Counted from the first letter of the stretch, positions 7,633 through 17,322 are shown. The stretch: DNA of 22,794 nt from Chara braunii (GCA_003427395.1 BFEA01000222.1:1829904-1852697), one strand, 5' to 3'. Translations and numbers: made by a program. Notes: generated from the sequence alone by a model not told the origin.

Positions 7633-9004
7633 TTCAGGGGAGAGGGATTGGGTTTGGTTAAAGGAGTGACAAGGGAGATTAACGACTGTTTTCTTCTGTA
7701 TGGACTGACTCGATGGGTTACACCTATGGAAGTCGAGGGAGTGTTGGTTGACCCAGTGAAGAGAGGGAGGGACCAATCGGTCCTGGATAGTGTGGAACTG
7801 TGGAAGAAGGTTCTGGTTAACTATGTGCGTGTAACCCTCGATAAAAACTCGGTGGAAACACTGATTATGTGTCTGAAGAGATAAGCGGAAGGAAAAAGGG
7901 ATCTCTTCTTGGGAAAGGAGAGCTTTGAGGTAGTTATAGATGAGGAAAGGGAGGTCTTGGAGATATGTAGGAATGAGTACAACAAACAGGGGTTGCGAAG
8001 TTTGGGGAAATGGGATGGGAAAGGAACGTTGGGTAACGCATATGTTGTGCCAAAAAGCAAGGACTTTAAGAAGTTTCGCCCGATTACGCATTCGTTCCCG
8101 GAACCCTCGAAGCAGGCAAGTGGCAGGGTAGCTAGAGTGTTGAATGTAATGCTGCTGCTACTTGCATCGTCAAGCCACTTCAATTTGAGATCTGTAGGGG
8201 ATTTGAAAGGGAGAGTGGAGAAAATCTCAAAATGGGCACAGAGCACAGTCGCCTGGTTGGAAGGGGCTATGAAGAGGAAGGGGAGGAAGGGAGTGTTTGT
8301 AAAAAGGAGAGGGAAAGGGATTTCATTTGCTAAACAAAGTGGGGAGGATTGGTTGTTCCTTAGTATAGAGCAGGTTTTTTTTTTTTTTCAAGTATGAATT
8401 ACAGCATACGTTCTTGATAGCGGCAGGACACGTTCTGAGGCAGGTTAGGGGCGTGCCCATGGGGAAGTCCAGCAGCCCGCCGTTGGCCTGCCTACTGTGT
8501 ATTTTCAATGAAGTCTGCTTCTTGGAATCCCTAGGGAAAGACAGAAACCTGGTATAGGAAATCCGTCTGGTAGACGACCTGTCGGTTTTTGTTTGGGAAG
8601 GAGACACCAAGAAGGGGGTCCGAAGAGCGGATGCGGTTGTAGAGAAAGTAGAAGGGATCTACGACAGTAACCTAGAAATGATTAGGGCGGATACAGGAGA
8701 GGGGACCTGGGTTTTCTTAGGTTGTGAACTGAAGGTCTGTATGAACCCGAACCATATTGAGATCAGATACAAGGGAAAAAACGAGGATAATATTTGGTCA
8801 ACAGACTTTTCCTACCGGTCCATGCAGGGATTCGGGTCCTACTCAGATCTGAAGCAGAAGAAGGCTGTAGTGAATAGTGCGCTTGCCAGGATTCCAGCTT
8901 GCATCTCGTCTGCAGACCTGGTTGAACTTTCCTTGTTATCACTTCAACGGGAGCTTCGACTCCTTGAGTACCCGGGGGATTTCGTTTTAGAAGTGTTGGG
9001 CTAA
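7633..9004 (+). pseudogene. PLE reverse transcriptase domain
   Basis: It continues in frame with the endonuclease through TAA 7882. Early RT motifs are visible as YVVPKSKDFKKFRPIT (about 8041-8088). A run of 14 T (8375-8388) falls where motif A should be (WLFLSIEQ then phenylalanines) and shifts the frame. In the new frame motif B is RGVPMGKSSSPPLA (about 8435-8476), motif C is LVDDLSVFV (about 8567-8593) with the catalytic Asp pair, and motif D-like FLGCEL follows (about 8714-8731). TAG 8555 interrupts between B and C. The frame ends at TAA 9002, inside the start of the 3' pseudo-LTR. VDD in place of YADD and the GIY-YIG partner fit Penelope-type RT rather than LTR or LINE RT. Confidence 0.85.
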
Positions 9005-9439
9005 TTTGTGGACAGAAAGGCCCCGGAGTGGGAAATGTATCGAGACTTAGGACGAGGGTAGGGAGGATAGGGCGCAGGTCTTGGTTGGGAAAGTGTCAGG
9101 AGCCTACTAGAATAATGGTGACGGTAATCGTATTTATTGATTGACCATCGCCGACTTACCAAGGAGGTGCCTACCCCCCTGACGAAGCCAGTCCAGGCGC
9201 CGGCAGAAACACGTTGGGGAATGCCAGAACGTCAGCAACATTAAGGGCGTGTCAGGGGTAGGGAGTGTCGATTATCTGACGGCTATGGTGGAAGTTGACG
9301 ACGTTTGTTTTACTTCTTTTAATTTATCGCAACTTGGTCCTCTTGGGCTTTGGCCAAAGATTGCTCTGTGTCAACTGTGTGTGCTGATACCGCTTTTCTT
9401 GGTTGCGACGAACCCTTTTCGCTCTCTTATTCCTCTAAG
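8984..9439 (+). repeat. 3' pseudo-LTR of the PLE
   Basis: The partner of 2163-2620. It overlaps the last codons of the RT frame, then carries the better-preserved hammerhead at 9166-9223. Homology with the 5' copy stops after TCTCTTATTCCTCT (about 9437), where the right half of TIR copy 2 resumes. Confidence 0.85.
9166..9223 (+). ncRNA. Type I hammerhead-like ribozyme in 3' pseudo-LTR
   Basis: Stem I has an outer GGTG/TGCC (9166-9169 with 9222-9225, wobbles) and inner CCCC/GGGG (9175-9178 with 9216-9219) around an internal loop, the usual place for the tertiary contact with loop II. The core is CTGACGA (9179-9185), fitting CUGANGA. A9186 and A9205 oppose each other at the base of stem II, where G-C is usual. 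Stem II is GCCAG/CCGGC (9187-9191 with 9200-9204, one A-C mismatch) with loop TCCAGGCG. GAAA is at 9206-9209. Stem III is only AC/GT (9209-9214) with the predicted cut after T9215. A tiny stem III is typical of PLE hammerheads, thought to act as dimers. The A-A mismatch makes activity uncertain. Confidence 0.6.
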
Positions 9440-9630
9440 AGGGAGATACCTTACATCACAAAGTACTCAATTTTTTTTTCTTCAGAAAACAATAATAATA
9501 TTTAGGTGTCAAAATAAATTTTTGCGGGGTTGGAACCCCTTCAGGTTCGGGCTCCATACGGGGAGTCAAACGCCCGAACGTTCGGGGGTCAGCTGAGGGG
9601 ACTCCGTACGTTCAGCTTGGCAACCCTGTA
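9440..9630 (+). mobile_element. TIR DNA transposon copy 2, right half
   Basis: The reverse complement of this segment aligns with the left part of copy 1 (141-320): subterminal CCCGAACGTTCGGG, then CCCGC-AAAAATTATTT, then a T-rich run and a GAG..TTTGT..GATG block. It ends GGCAACCCTGTA at 9630, the inverted complement of TACAGGGTTGCC at 1613. A (TA)n run follows. Confidence 0.75.
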
Positions 9631-9655
9631 TATATATATATATATATATATATAT

Positions 9656-9932
9656 GTTTTGCTGGCTTGTGATGGGGTGTGAACCGACAGTCTGTAGAGT
9701 TATCCATCTGGTGTGGGTGAGTGATAGTCTACTTTGATTTTGGTTAAGGTAGATTATCATTTACAGTGTNACAGTGTAATCAGTGAGGGGATTCTGCAAA
9801 CTGTTGAGGGTTCAGCCTCCTGATGAGTCGGTGAAACTTCGACGAAACAGTTTGTCACAACCCCTCGTTTGTTGTCCTCTTCTCTCTCTCTGCCTACGGT
9901 TTACCGGGCAGTTCTGTTTGTGACGATATATA
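9656..9932 (+). mobile_element. Retrozyme-like repeat, third copy (partial unit)
   Basis: It starts TGTTTTGCTGGCTTG, matching 1349 onward, and runs through the ribozyme to TTTGTGACGATATA. It has the same strand and order as the tandem at 910-1614. It lacks the ~160 nt that lie between GACGATATATG and GTTTTGCTGG in the uninterrupted unit. It was probably the third unit of the same array, separated from copy B by TIR copy 2 plus the PLE. Confidence 0.75.
9797..9854 (+). ncRNA. Type III hammerhead ribozyme, copy C
   Basis: Stem III CAAACTGT (9797-9804) with ACAGTTTG (9847-9854), now eight Watson-Crick pairs: the G-U of copies A and B is A-U here. Cleavage is predicted after T9805. Stem I GAGG/CCTC (9806-9809 with 9816-9819); CTGATGA (9820-9826); stem II GTCGG/TCGAC (9827-9831 with 9839-9843), where a C-to-T change leaves a G-U pair; GAAA (9844-9847). 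Both differences from copies A and B keep the helices. Confidence 0.9.
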
Positions 9933-9992
9933 TATATATATATATATANATATATATATGTATATATATATATATATATCGTCACAAACATA
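9914..9992. repeat. Long TA palindrome flanked by inverted repeat ends
   Basis: TGTTTGTGACGA(TA)n runs into (TA)nTCGTCACAAACA, so the end of the ribozyme repeat is mirrored around a ~50-bp TA tract containing one N (9949). The DNA or RNA would fold into a cruciform or hairpin. Confidence 0.85.
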
Positions 9993-10100
9993 TATATATT
10001 GTTTTTTTTTTTTGCATGCTGGTGTACCTAGCGCGTCAAACCCCTGGGGCGTCACACCCGTGTGCCCGACCGGGCACGAAAATAATCCTAGGAATGTAAC
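9993..10100. other. GC-rich fragment resembling TIR-element subterminal sequence
   Basis: It includes a T12 run, then palindromic CCCCTGGGG and GTGCCCGACCGGGCAC, then GAAAATAATCC. The style resembles the left subterminal region of the TIR element (141-290), but the alignment is weak and no matching terminus is visible. Confidence 0.3.
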
Positions 10101-12290
10101 ATTTTTGGAAAAAAAAATAATCTTTATAGGATTTGTAGAAAATCATTGCTGTTGTTTTAGGGACACTATTTATATTAATTTTATTGTAGCTTTAGTTATG
10201 GCCTAGCTTTTGAAACGAATCCAAGTATAAAAGGCACCCAAATTCATTAAAAGAAGAAATAATGTGTTTGATAATTCAGGTGCAAAAATTGTACAGTGTA
10301 TCAAAATCCTGCATCTTTTCAAAAACCAAAAATGTATTATAAGTGGTACTATAACAGCGTCTTTGAAACAAACATGAATGGGTCGCTATTCTCGGAATGT
10401 GTTTAAAATAAAATTATTTCTCTTTATCTTAGGCACTGGTGTAAGATAAAGTTCATATTTATTTGGTAAGAGCGGTAACATAAACAAACAAACGAGAGAA
10501 AAAAAAAAAAAGATAATATATTTACCTATGATTTTGGTTCCCTTTATTCGTCCGTGGGCAAACCATTCACAAGCATTTTGCTATATGAATGTGTCTGCAT
10601 TCACATTCATAGATTTGCCAAAAGAATTGTAACGTGAGTGTGCCCTCACTAAGGTATATCGAAGAGGCGTAAGGAATGAGTTCTTTGAATGGATTGTCCA
10701 ATGGACGGTCTAGGTTGTTGGATACAAGATTGTTCATTAGAGACTCGTCTGTATACTATATAACTATGAATGACTTAAATGTCTATATTACTACGAGACT
10801 CCTCCAAGGTTTAATCTGGTGTTTTTTCGAATCCACCTAGTATATGCTTTCTAGGATAGATTCACTAAGACACTAATAGGTTTTGGTGTACCTAAAACAA
10901 ATATCAAATAATAATAGTAAAATATTTTAACATTGTTCTTATTGATTTGGTAGGGGTTTTACACTTTCCAAACATTTAGGCCAACACAATATTATTGGTC
11001 ACTTTCAGAAGAAAAACAATATTTTCTATATTGTTAAAAGTTTCATAAATGTCCCAAACAACCGATTTGTTGGTTGCGGGTACTTTTAATACTATGAATG
11101 GTTCCTTTCTAACAAATGTTATAAAGGATCAAAATACGAGAAGAGCACTCTTGAATTTCACGACCACTTTTAAACTTATTTAGGAGCACACAAGATTTTG
11201 CCCTTTTATCAAAGAGTTCCACAAAGTAGACATTTTTATAATGGTAGGGTGCCTTATTCCCCTTGATAAGCCCGCCAACCCAATTGTAAAGACTATAACT
11301 TTTACCCAAGAAATTGTTCTGACACCCGTAATAACCAATATAGGTAAGGCATCTAAATTTTTTTTCCTAGTCATTGTCAAGTTTTCATTGATCGTTCGGT
11401 ACTCTCAATTACAAAGTTTTTTTACTCATCAACATATTGTCCTAACCTCATTGACGAGCGTGTTAAAACGTCTCTTACATCAATTTTTTACAACTGCGGG
11501 TTCATTATTGTCTGATTATTAAGTTCGACATTGTTGCTTTCAATAGGTGGTAGATCAGGACAATGTACCTAGGTGCACCTCTACTTTTTTGTGCACAATT
11601 ATATGATTATTGCGTTAGGGGTCGCATTTGCTACAAGAGTGCATAAAATGTGTACCGGCTGAATGTTTTGAATGAATATTTCCTGTATTGTGTTTGAGTC
11701 GGTATCACCATTAAAGGTTGAGACATAATTTGACTTGTTTTAATGCTTTATCAAGTGCTCATGTCGATCTTTTGTTCTTTTGAATTTCGATTATATGAAT
11801 AATTTACTAATTGACTTTTTTTTTTTTTTTTTTTTTTNTTNTAGTTTTTTTTTTTATAAATATTTTTGTGCTTTTATTTTCAACGCTAACCTATATTATA
11901 AACCCATACAACCTACTATACCTTAATTAAAAGCCTAAAAGAATAAAAAAATAAGTTCAAATGCCTGAGGTAGTCAATTTGTGAGATTATCTATTTTTAA
12001 GTGGTCATATTAGACAAATTTAGATGTGACTATCATTGAGTGTTTTGTTGCCTAGAATATGTACATATAAATCTGTGAAATCGGGATTGATTAAAAAAGT
12101 TTCGTGGTAGAAATTTCATATCTTGGGAATGACATTAATACCTTTACTCATTGAAAAAATATTCCGGTTGATGATTTTAAAATCTCTTTAAAACAATATT
12201 TGGTTTGTAATTAAAAAACAAGATGTCAAATTTGATATTCTTCATCTTATTTAGGATTTACTAAAAGAAAAACAATGTGCTAATGAGGGC
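10100..12290. other. AT-rich stretch with no identifiable gene
   Basis: Clearly more AT-rich than the flanks. Short overlapping ORFs on both strands (for example 11241-11522 plus and 11180-11380 minus) show no motif I recognise. A T-rich run with two Ns lies at 11818-11856. A TATAAAAGG sequence occurs at 10226-10234 without a convincing downstream gene. Confidence 0.6.
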
Positions 12291-14134
12291 GGCAAGATGA
12301 AGGTTGATGTAGGAGAGTGTTTGAAAGAGAGCATTTGCAAAAAATGAACGCGCTCTATGAGAAGCATGCTATCTTGTTCAACTTCTCACATGAAAGTGAG
12401 AAATTGTTGTTAAATGGCAAACGAGTATGGGTAATGGACAAACTCAAAGCAGTAGAAAACATACCATGGACGAGACCAAACATCTCAATTTATAGACGAG
12501 AAAAACACATCGTGATGATCCTCTGTGTAGAAGAAAGTTATGCTAGATACTTGAAGTTTTTTTACTCGTTGAGTTGCAAAGGGTTATAGTTACGACTCGT
12601 GCATGGAAACCACTCAGAGCACCTCAAGGAGAAGCTACAAGACACGGCCAAAACATATTGTGCAATCACTTTTTGGAAACACTTAGAATCAGAATATCAC
12701 AATAACCCTGTTGTTGCCTTTCTGGAGGCCAGCCTCGACTTCCCGACCCCTAACCACAACTCACGAGTCACTTGTCTAAGTGTGTCCACAGGAAAGCCAC
12801 CCAGGTTTCTGGGCATGTGGTTGTTTCGCAAAAACGGTTAGTGCTCCATTGTCTTCTTGTCTACAAAAAAATTAATCCGACATATTTTTGCTGGACAGGG
12901 ACAGGATGTTTAGGGAACGACCCTAACTTCCCGACCAAACGAGCAATTGATCGTAGGCAACCGACCAACCAATCACAGTTGGTCAAGTGCGAAGGCAAAG
13001 CTGAAATCTGGTATGTGGACCGCCCAACGAATCAAGGTTGGATTTTGTACGATAACCTCAAAAACGCACGGTGGATCTGCACCTTGGTTGGAACACCCAC
13101 GATTAAACCCGTTATTTACCCGCCCTATGACAGTAGGTGGCGGCAAACAAGGGCTAAGAAGATGGAGGAGAAGGGGAGGGGGACACGTGACGAAGAGCAT
13201 CGTCAACGAGCAACTCATACAAGAGGACAAATAGAGACAATAGACTTGGACGATCTAACCAAGATCGGGCAACTTACAAAAAAAAACTTATGCAACTAGG
13301 CAAAGGTCGAAAGCCGAAGGGAAAGAAAAAAGAAGCTCGGGGGGAAAAAATGAGCTTAGAGGATCCATAAACCTTCATAGAAACAAATAGAGAAGCAGAG
13401 GGTGCCGCTTTGATGGGAGACTAGAGCAGCCAGATGGAAACAGAACAAACGAGTACATTCTACGAGGAGATGGGGAATGAGGAAATAAAAAGGGGGGAGG
13501 CACAACCTGGCTAGAGATTGTGGTTAGGGATCTCGAACGGGTTTGTGAGCTGCAATTCTAGCTCAACATGGCACATCACCGCTACAGTCGGAAAGTTCAA
13601 CAGGCAGGTGTGGAGGAAGTTAAGCCTTAGGCAATCATTAGGACTAAGAAAAGATTCGAGGCTCTGCAAAATAAGGGGGAGCTTTTTGAGTTTTTGGCCT
13701 AGCAGTATGACCAAAAAATATGAGTTGAGGGGGACGTCATCCACATCGATAAATTTGTCTATGACATATAATTTATGTGGCCAACCACATACACAAACAC
13801 CAATGAATTTCCTACAAAGTCGAAGCGTGGCAAAAGGACCAGGGGCTAGTCGAATGAACCCCCCATGCTCAACTACCACCTTGACATCCGACTTAACCAG
13901 GCTCAGCGACGAACTTTTGCAAACAAAAGAACATCATGGAAGCACAAGTGGCCTTAATGATCGTTAAAACAAGGATTTCGCAAATGACCACATATCAATA
14001 CAGAAAATTGCGGACGGGCAAGCCAAGCCGATCCAAGTTACAACAAGGTTGGTCGTTAGAAAAAACGAAGATAAGTGGGTTATCATGTCGGAGACGTTCG
14101 TGACGGTCACAAACAAGATCCAAAAGGATGGCAC
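12290..14134 (+). pseudogene. Decayed protein-coding region of unknown family
   Basis: Protein-like sequence can be followed across frames. Frame 2 runs 12317-12838 with one internal TAG (12587). Frame 1 runs about 12850-13280, including PPYDSRWRQTRAKKMEEKG. An A-rich run at 13279-13287 then shifts to frame 3 (KLMQLGKGRKPKGKKKEA) to about 13512. Frame 2 continues about 13505-13960, including RTKKRFEALQNKGELFEFLA and NEPPMLNYHLDIRLNQAQRR. Frame 3 then runs to about 14134 (RLVVRKNEDKWVIMSETF). Nearly a dozen internal stops lie between fluent stretches. The segments are charged and look soluble; no zinc finger, RT, transposase or protease motif was seen. The reading stops where the 1.75-kb tandem unit begins. 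It may be a retroelement gag-like or host-derived gene. The joins are inferred. Confidence 0.45.
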
Positions 14135-14667
14135 GCGCTGCCGGAGGGCGCGGCATTCCAACCCTCCTCTGCGTGTCGGGTTCCTGCTCGGTACCACTCG
14201 GATGCCTGTGGCTTGTCGGGCTGTTTCCAAACCTCCGCAGTTTGCATGATACATCCGGTTTGTGCTCAGCTGTGGGCCGGTCCAGATGGTACCCACCTTA
14301 GCAGAAAGTTGGGGGTGCTCCACTGGCCTCTCCATTGGTCCACGCAGGCTCGGCGCCCTGCTGTACAACAGAGCACTACCGGCCTGTGGCCGGGGTAGCC
14401 GTCGGGCTCGCCCAGGGATGCGAAGGTAGAGGGACCGCCGCAGGCTTTTCCGCTGCGCACAAGGTACTTTATTGACATGATTATGGGTTAAGTGCATGGG
14501 GTCTTGGATTCACGGTCTAATAAAAAGAAGAATGAGGAAAAAGGAAAAGGGAAAGGGAACTCATGTCTCAGGGTCGTGCACCGATCTGGATCGTCGCCCT
14601 ATTTTGGGATGATTTAGTGATTTCTGTCGTTGTGGCGTTATAATCTTCCCTTCCCTTTCTTGCTCTG

Positions 14668-14703
14668 ATTATTATTATTATTATTGTTATTATTATTATT
14701 ATT
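14668..14703. repeat. (TTA)n microsatellite in unit 1
   Basis: ATTATTATT units with one GTT interruption. The same tract, longer, is at the equivalent position of unit 2 (16404-16471). Confidence 0.9.
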
Positions 14704-15268
14704 ACTGCTACTGAGTTTTTCTTCTGGTCTTTTCGGCTTGTCATCTCGCGGGAGAGTCAGCGTTTCGAATTCTGAGCACAACTGTGGTCTGTGGCCTAGA
14801 CCGGCCTGGCCCTTCGCATATCACCCTGTGGTGGGACTGTTCGACGAAGTGTCGCGTGGTGATCCCAAAAGAGGGGCAACCCGCGGCCGCTTTGGTAGGA
14901 GGCTTATCACCCCCCTTGTGGGGAGTCATAGGCCCCCTCCTTGCCATCGGACACGGACACCCGTTAGGGGTGATTTTGGTAGCACAATTTAAGAAGGGAG
15001 GATAACCGGTTGGTACCCCGTTATGGGATAGTCGCGTCGGGTTTTACGGGTCACTTTCATACCTGAGAAAAAGCGTTCTAGTGGTTGATGACGGAAGCTG
15101 GCGCTATGACCGTTGGTGTCATATCACTCGTCCTTCTCTCCATTTTCCTTGTTTCGTTTATTTCATTTTATAAAATTTAAAAGAAATTTAGTATATTAAA
15201 AGTGAAGTGTTATGAAAATTAATTGGGTCTCTCATTCAGGGCACAGGGATCGCAGAGAGTGATGATCC

Positions 15269-15276
15269 TATAAAAG
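15269..15276 (+). promoter_or_regulatory. TATA box, unit 1
   Basis: TATAAAAG within GATCCTATAAAAGGGGAAAGGG. The equivalent site in unit 2 is TATAAGAG at 17023. Conservation of position ~260-300 bp upstream of the conserved ORF in both units supports a pol II core promoter. Confidence 0.5.
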
Positions 15277-15499
15277 GGGAAAGGGACATGCCAGTTGCTA
15301 CTTGGGTATAGGCAGTCTCGTTGCATGGGGCAACGAGCACGGGGACCTGCTTGTGTGTGTGAGCTCAATACGCCATCCGGTAGTCGGGTCCTGTGAAACC
15401 CGCTCGCGAGAAGATTTGGCAATGGTTCGGAGCAACGAACTGTACGGCTATAGCCCGAAGCACCTTCAGTATATCTGGAGGTGGGAGCGGATGTCGGGA

Positions 15500-15875
15500 G
15501 AGGGAGACGTCCATACTGGACTATAGCCGTTGTAATCGAGAGATTAGACTGAAGGTGAACGTGGAAGGAGGGAAGGAGGAAGAATTGAGAGTAGACCAGA
15601 GGTCGCAGCTGGCCATCACAGAGGCCAGGGACCGTGCTGAGAGAAGGTGTAGGAGAGATGGGGTCACCGATGAGATGAGAGTGACCATTTCGTACCACGA
15701 GGTGGAAACCTCCACGGACACAGTGGAGCGAGAACAAAGGCATCTAGACCAGGACACAAAAGCGGAGAGCGAAGAGAGTGACCAGGAGGTCCGGACCCGG
15801 TCCCGGCATGAACCGGACCGGTGGCGGCAATGCCACCCGCCAGCTGAGCCAGTGGAGAATGGACCCGAGGCCAGC
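15500..15875 (+). pseudogene. Unit 1 copy of a short charged ORF
   Basis: The frame reads LDYSRCNREIRLKVNVEGG, then a Lys/Glu/Arg-rich helical stretch with DRAERRCRRDGV, and ends in an acidic/polar tail. Against unit 2 the matches are mostly identities or conservative swaps (EIRLKVNVEG versus EVRLKINVEG), suggesting past selection on the protein. The position of the unit-2 ATG is ATA here (15513-15515), so the start is lost. The frame runs on without a stop into unit 2's leading repeat, to 16109. No recognised domain; gag-like or coiled-coil is a guess. Confidence 0.45.
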
Positions 15876-16403
15876 TCGTGGTGCTGGAGGGCGCGGTTTC
15901 CCGGCCCTCCTTTGTGTACCAAGTCCCTGCTTAATACCAGGTCCTCGCTCCGATGCCGTGACCCACTAAGCCGCTACCGAACCTCCATGGACTGGCCCTG
16001 CTGGTGCCTGCCCTCAGCAAAAATGGTGCGCCACTGGGCTTTCCATTGGTCCACGCAGACTCGGCGCCCTGCTGTACAGCAGAACACTACCGGCCTGTGG
16101 CCGTGGTAGCCGCCGGGTTCGCCCAGAAACGCAGAAGTAAATAGGTCGACGCAACCTTTTCTACTGCGTGCTGATCGGTCCTTGGTCAGGTTATGGGTTA
16201 GGTGCATAGGTTCGTTGGTACAGTCCGACAGAAGACGGGTAAAAGAAAAAGAAAGAAAAGGGAAAAGGGGAAATAGGAAGAGAAAAGGGAAGTTAGGTGT
16301 TAGATCCGCGCACAGATCTGGGCCCTCGCTTTAGTTTGGGGCGATCCAGTGACTTCTGGCCGCGGCGTCGATACGATTTAGTTTCCTCCCTTACTTCGTT
16401 TCG

Positions 16404-16412
16404 TTATTATTA

Positions 16413-16471
<59 letters not shown>
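16404..16471. repeat. (TTA)n microsatellite in unit 2
   Basis: About 22 TTA units with one GTT interruption, expanded relative to unit 1. Confidence 0.95.
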
Positions 16472-17022
16472 TTCAGACGCGGGTTTTCGTTCGGTCCCTA
16501 TCACTTCGCGGGAAGGCCAACGGTTCGAATTTCCAGCACGGCTGCGTTCTGTGGCCCAGACTGATTTGGCCTGTCATTCTTGTCCCGATGGTTGGGAGGT
16601 TCGATCGGGCGCCGCGCGGTAGGACCCCAAAAGAGGGGCGACCCGCGGCCGCATCGGTAGGAAGCTTATCACCCCTGAAGAGGGTCATAAGCCCCCTCCT
16701 TGCCATCGGACACGGGTACCCGATAGAGATGGGCCGATAACTCATTTTGAACGGAGAAGAGCGTTGGTCGGAATCCCGTTATGGGACCATCACACTAAGT
16801 TTGGTCGTCTTTTCACACTATAGCTGGACCTACGGCCGTTGGCGTACTGTCTTTTTAATTTCCTTTTCTTGTTTTGTTTTAACTCCTTTTCCTTAGTATT
16901 TTTTTTTTTTAATTATATTTTCCTATTTTTATGCAATTACAGAATCTAAAAGGAATGCGGTTCTGAGAAGTTTTGCATGGACCCCTCATTCAGAGCACGG
17001 GGATCGAGGTAAGTGAAGACCC

Positions 17023-17030
17023 TATAAGAG
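17023..17030 (+). promoter_or_regulatory. TATA-like box, unit 2
   Basis: TATAAGAG in CCCTATAAGAGGAAAAGGG, aligned with TATAAAAG at 15269. One substitution makes it weaker than the unit 1 version. Confidence 0.4.
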
Positions 17031-17322
17031 GAAAAGGGGAACTGGCATCGATCATCTGGGTCTGAGCGACCTCGCTATGCTGAGAATTAGCGGGTTGAGG
17101 GTAGGGGGCCAGGCGACTTTAGCGGGCTCACGGGAAATCACCTGTGTCAGCCTGTTTGTGCGCTGAGCAGTTAGTCCTGACTATTATGGGTCAGTGGCCT
17201 GCGCTGGTGCAAGGTCTGTCGAGTAAAGTCTGGCTATGGCACTGCATGGCTATAGACCAGGCTACTGGTACCTCCAGACTCGCTGGAAGCCCATGTCTGG
17301 GGAAGCGCCCTGAATCACAGTG

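Larger units (their letters stand above)
2163..9439 (+). mobile_element. Penelope-like retroelement (PLE), full-length but decayed
   Basis: A ~7.3-kb unit bounded by ~460-bp direct repeats (pseudo-LTRs). It encodes, in order, a CCHC/coiled-coil N-terminal protein, a basic linker, a GIY-YIG endonuclease and a reverse transcriptase. GIY-YIG plus RT plus pseudo-LTRs is diagnostic of Penelope-like elements. The endonuclease is N-terminal to the RT, as in the green-lineage Chlamys-type PLEs and unlike classical animal Penelope, where it is C-terminal. The element interrupts TIR copy 2, giving a clear relative order of insertions. Stops and frameshifts throughout show it is dead. A ~2-kb repeat block at about 3614-5670 interrupts the coding region. 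I saw no obvious target-site duplication. Confidence 0.85.
14134..15878 (+). repeat. 1.75-kb tandem repeat, unit 1
   Basis: It aligns head-to-tail with 15879-17697. Shared landmarks in order: GGAGGGCGCGG at the start; TTGGTCCACGCAG..CTCGGCGCCCTGCTGTACA; hairpin CCGGCCTGTGGCCGG (14380-14394); ATGGGTTA..GTGCAT; a (TTA)n tract; CCAAAAGAGGGGC..ACCCGCGGCCGC; CCTCCTTGCCATCGGACACGG; CCCGTTATGGGA; CTCATTCAG..GCAC.GGGATCG; a TATA box; and the ORF. Units of this design could be tandem LTR-like elements with a small internal region or a duplicated transcription unit. No RT or integrase is present. Confidence 0.8.

Noticed and set aside
7252-8091. 279-residue minus-strand ORF
   Set aside because: It lies antisense to the GIY-YIG/RT frame, which has family motifs. 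It is an antisense shadow with no motif of its own.
10226-10234. TATAAAAGG as a gene promoter
   Set aside because: No conserved or convincing ORF follows in the AT-rich stretch, and there is no second copy to compare.
14380-14394. CCGGCCTGTGGCCGG as a bacterial-type terminator
   Set aside because: There is no following T-run and the context is eukaryotic; it is simply part of the tandem unit.
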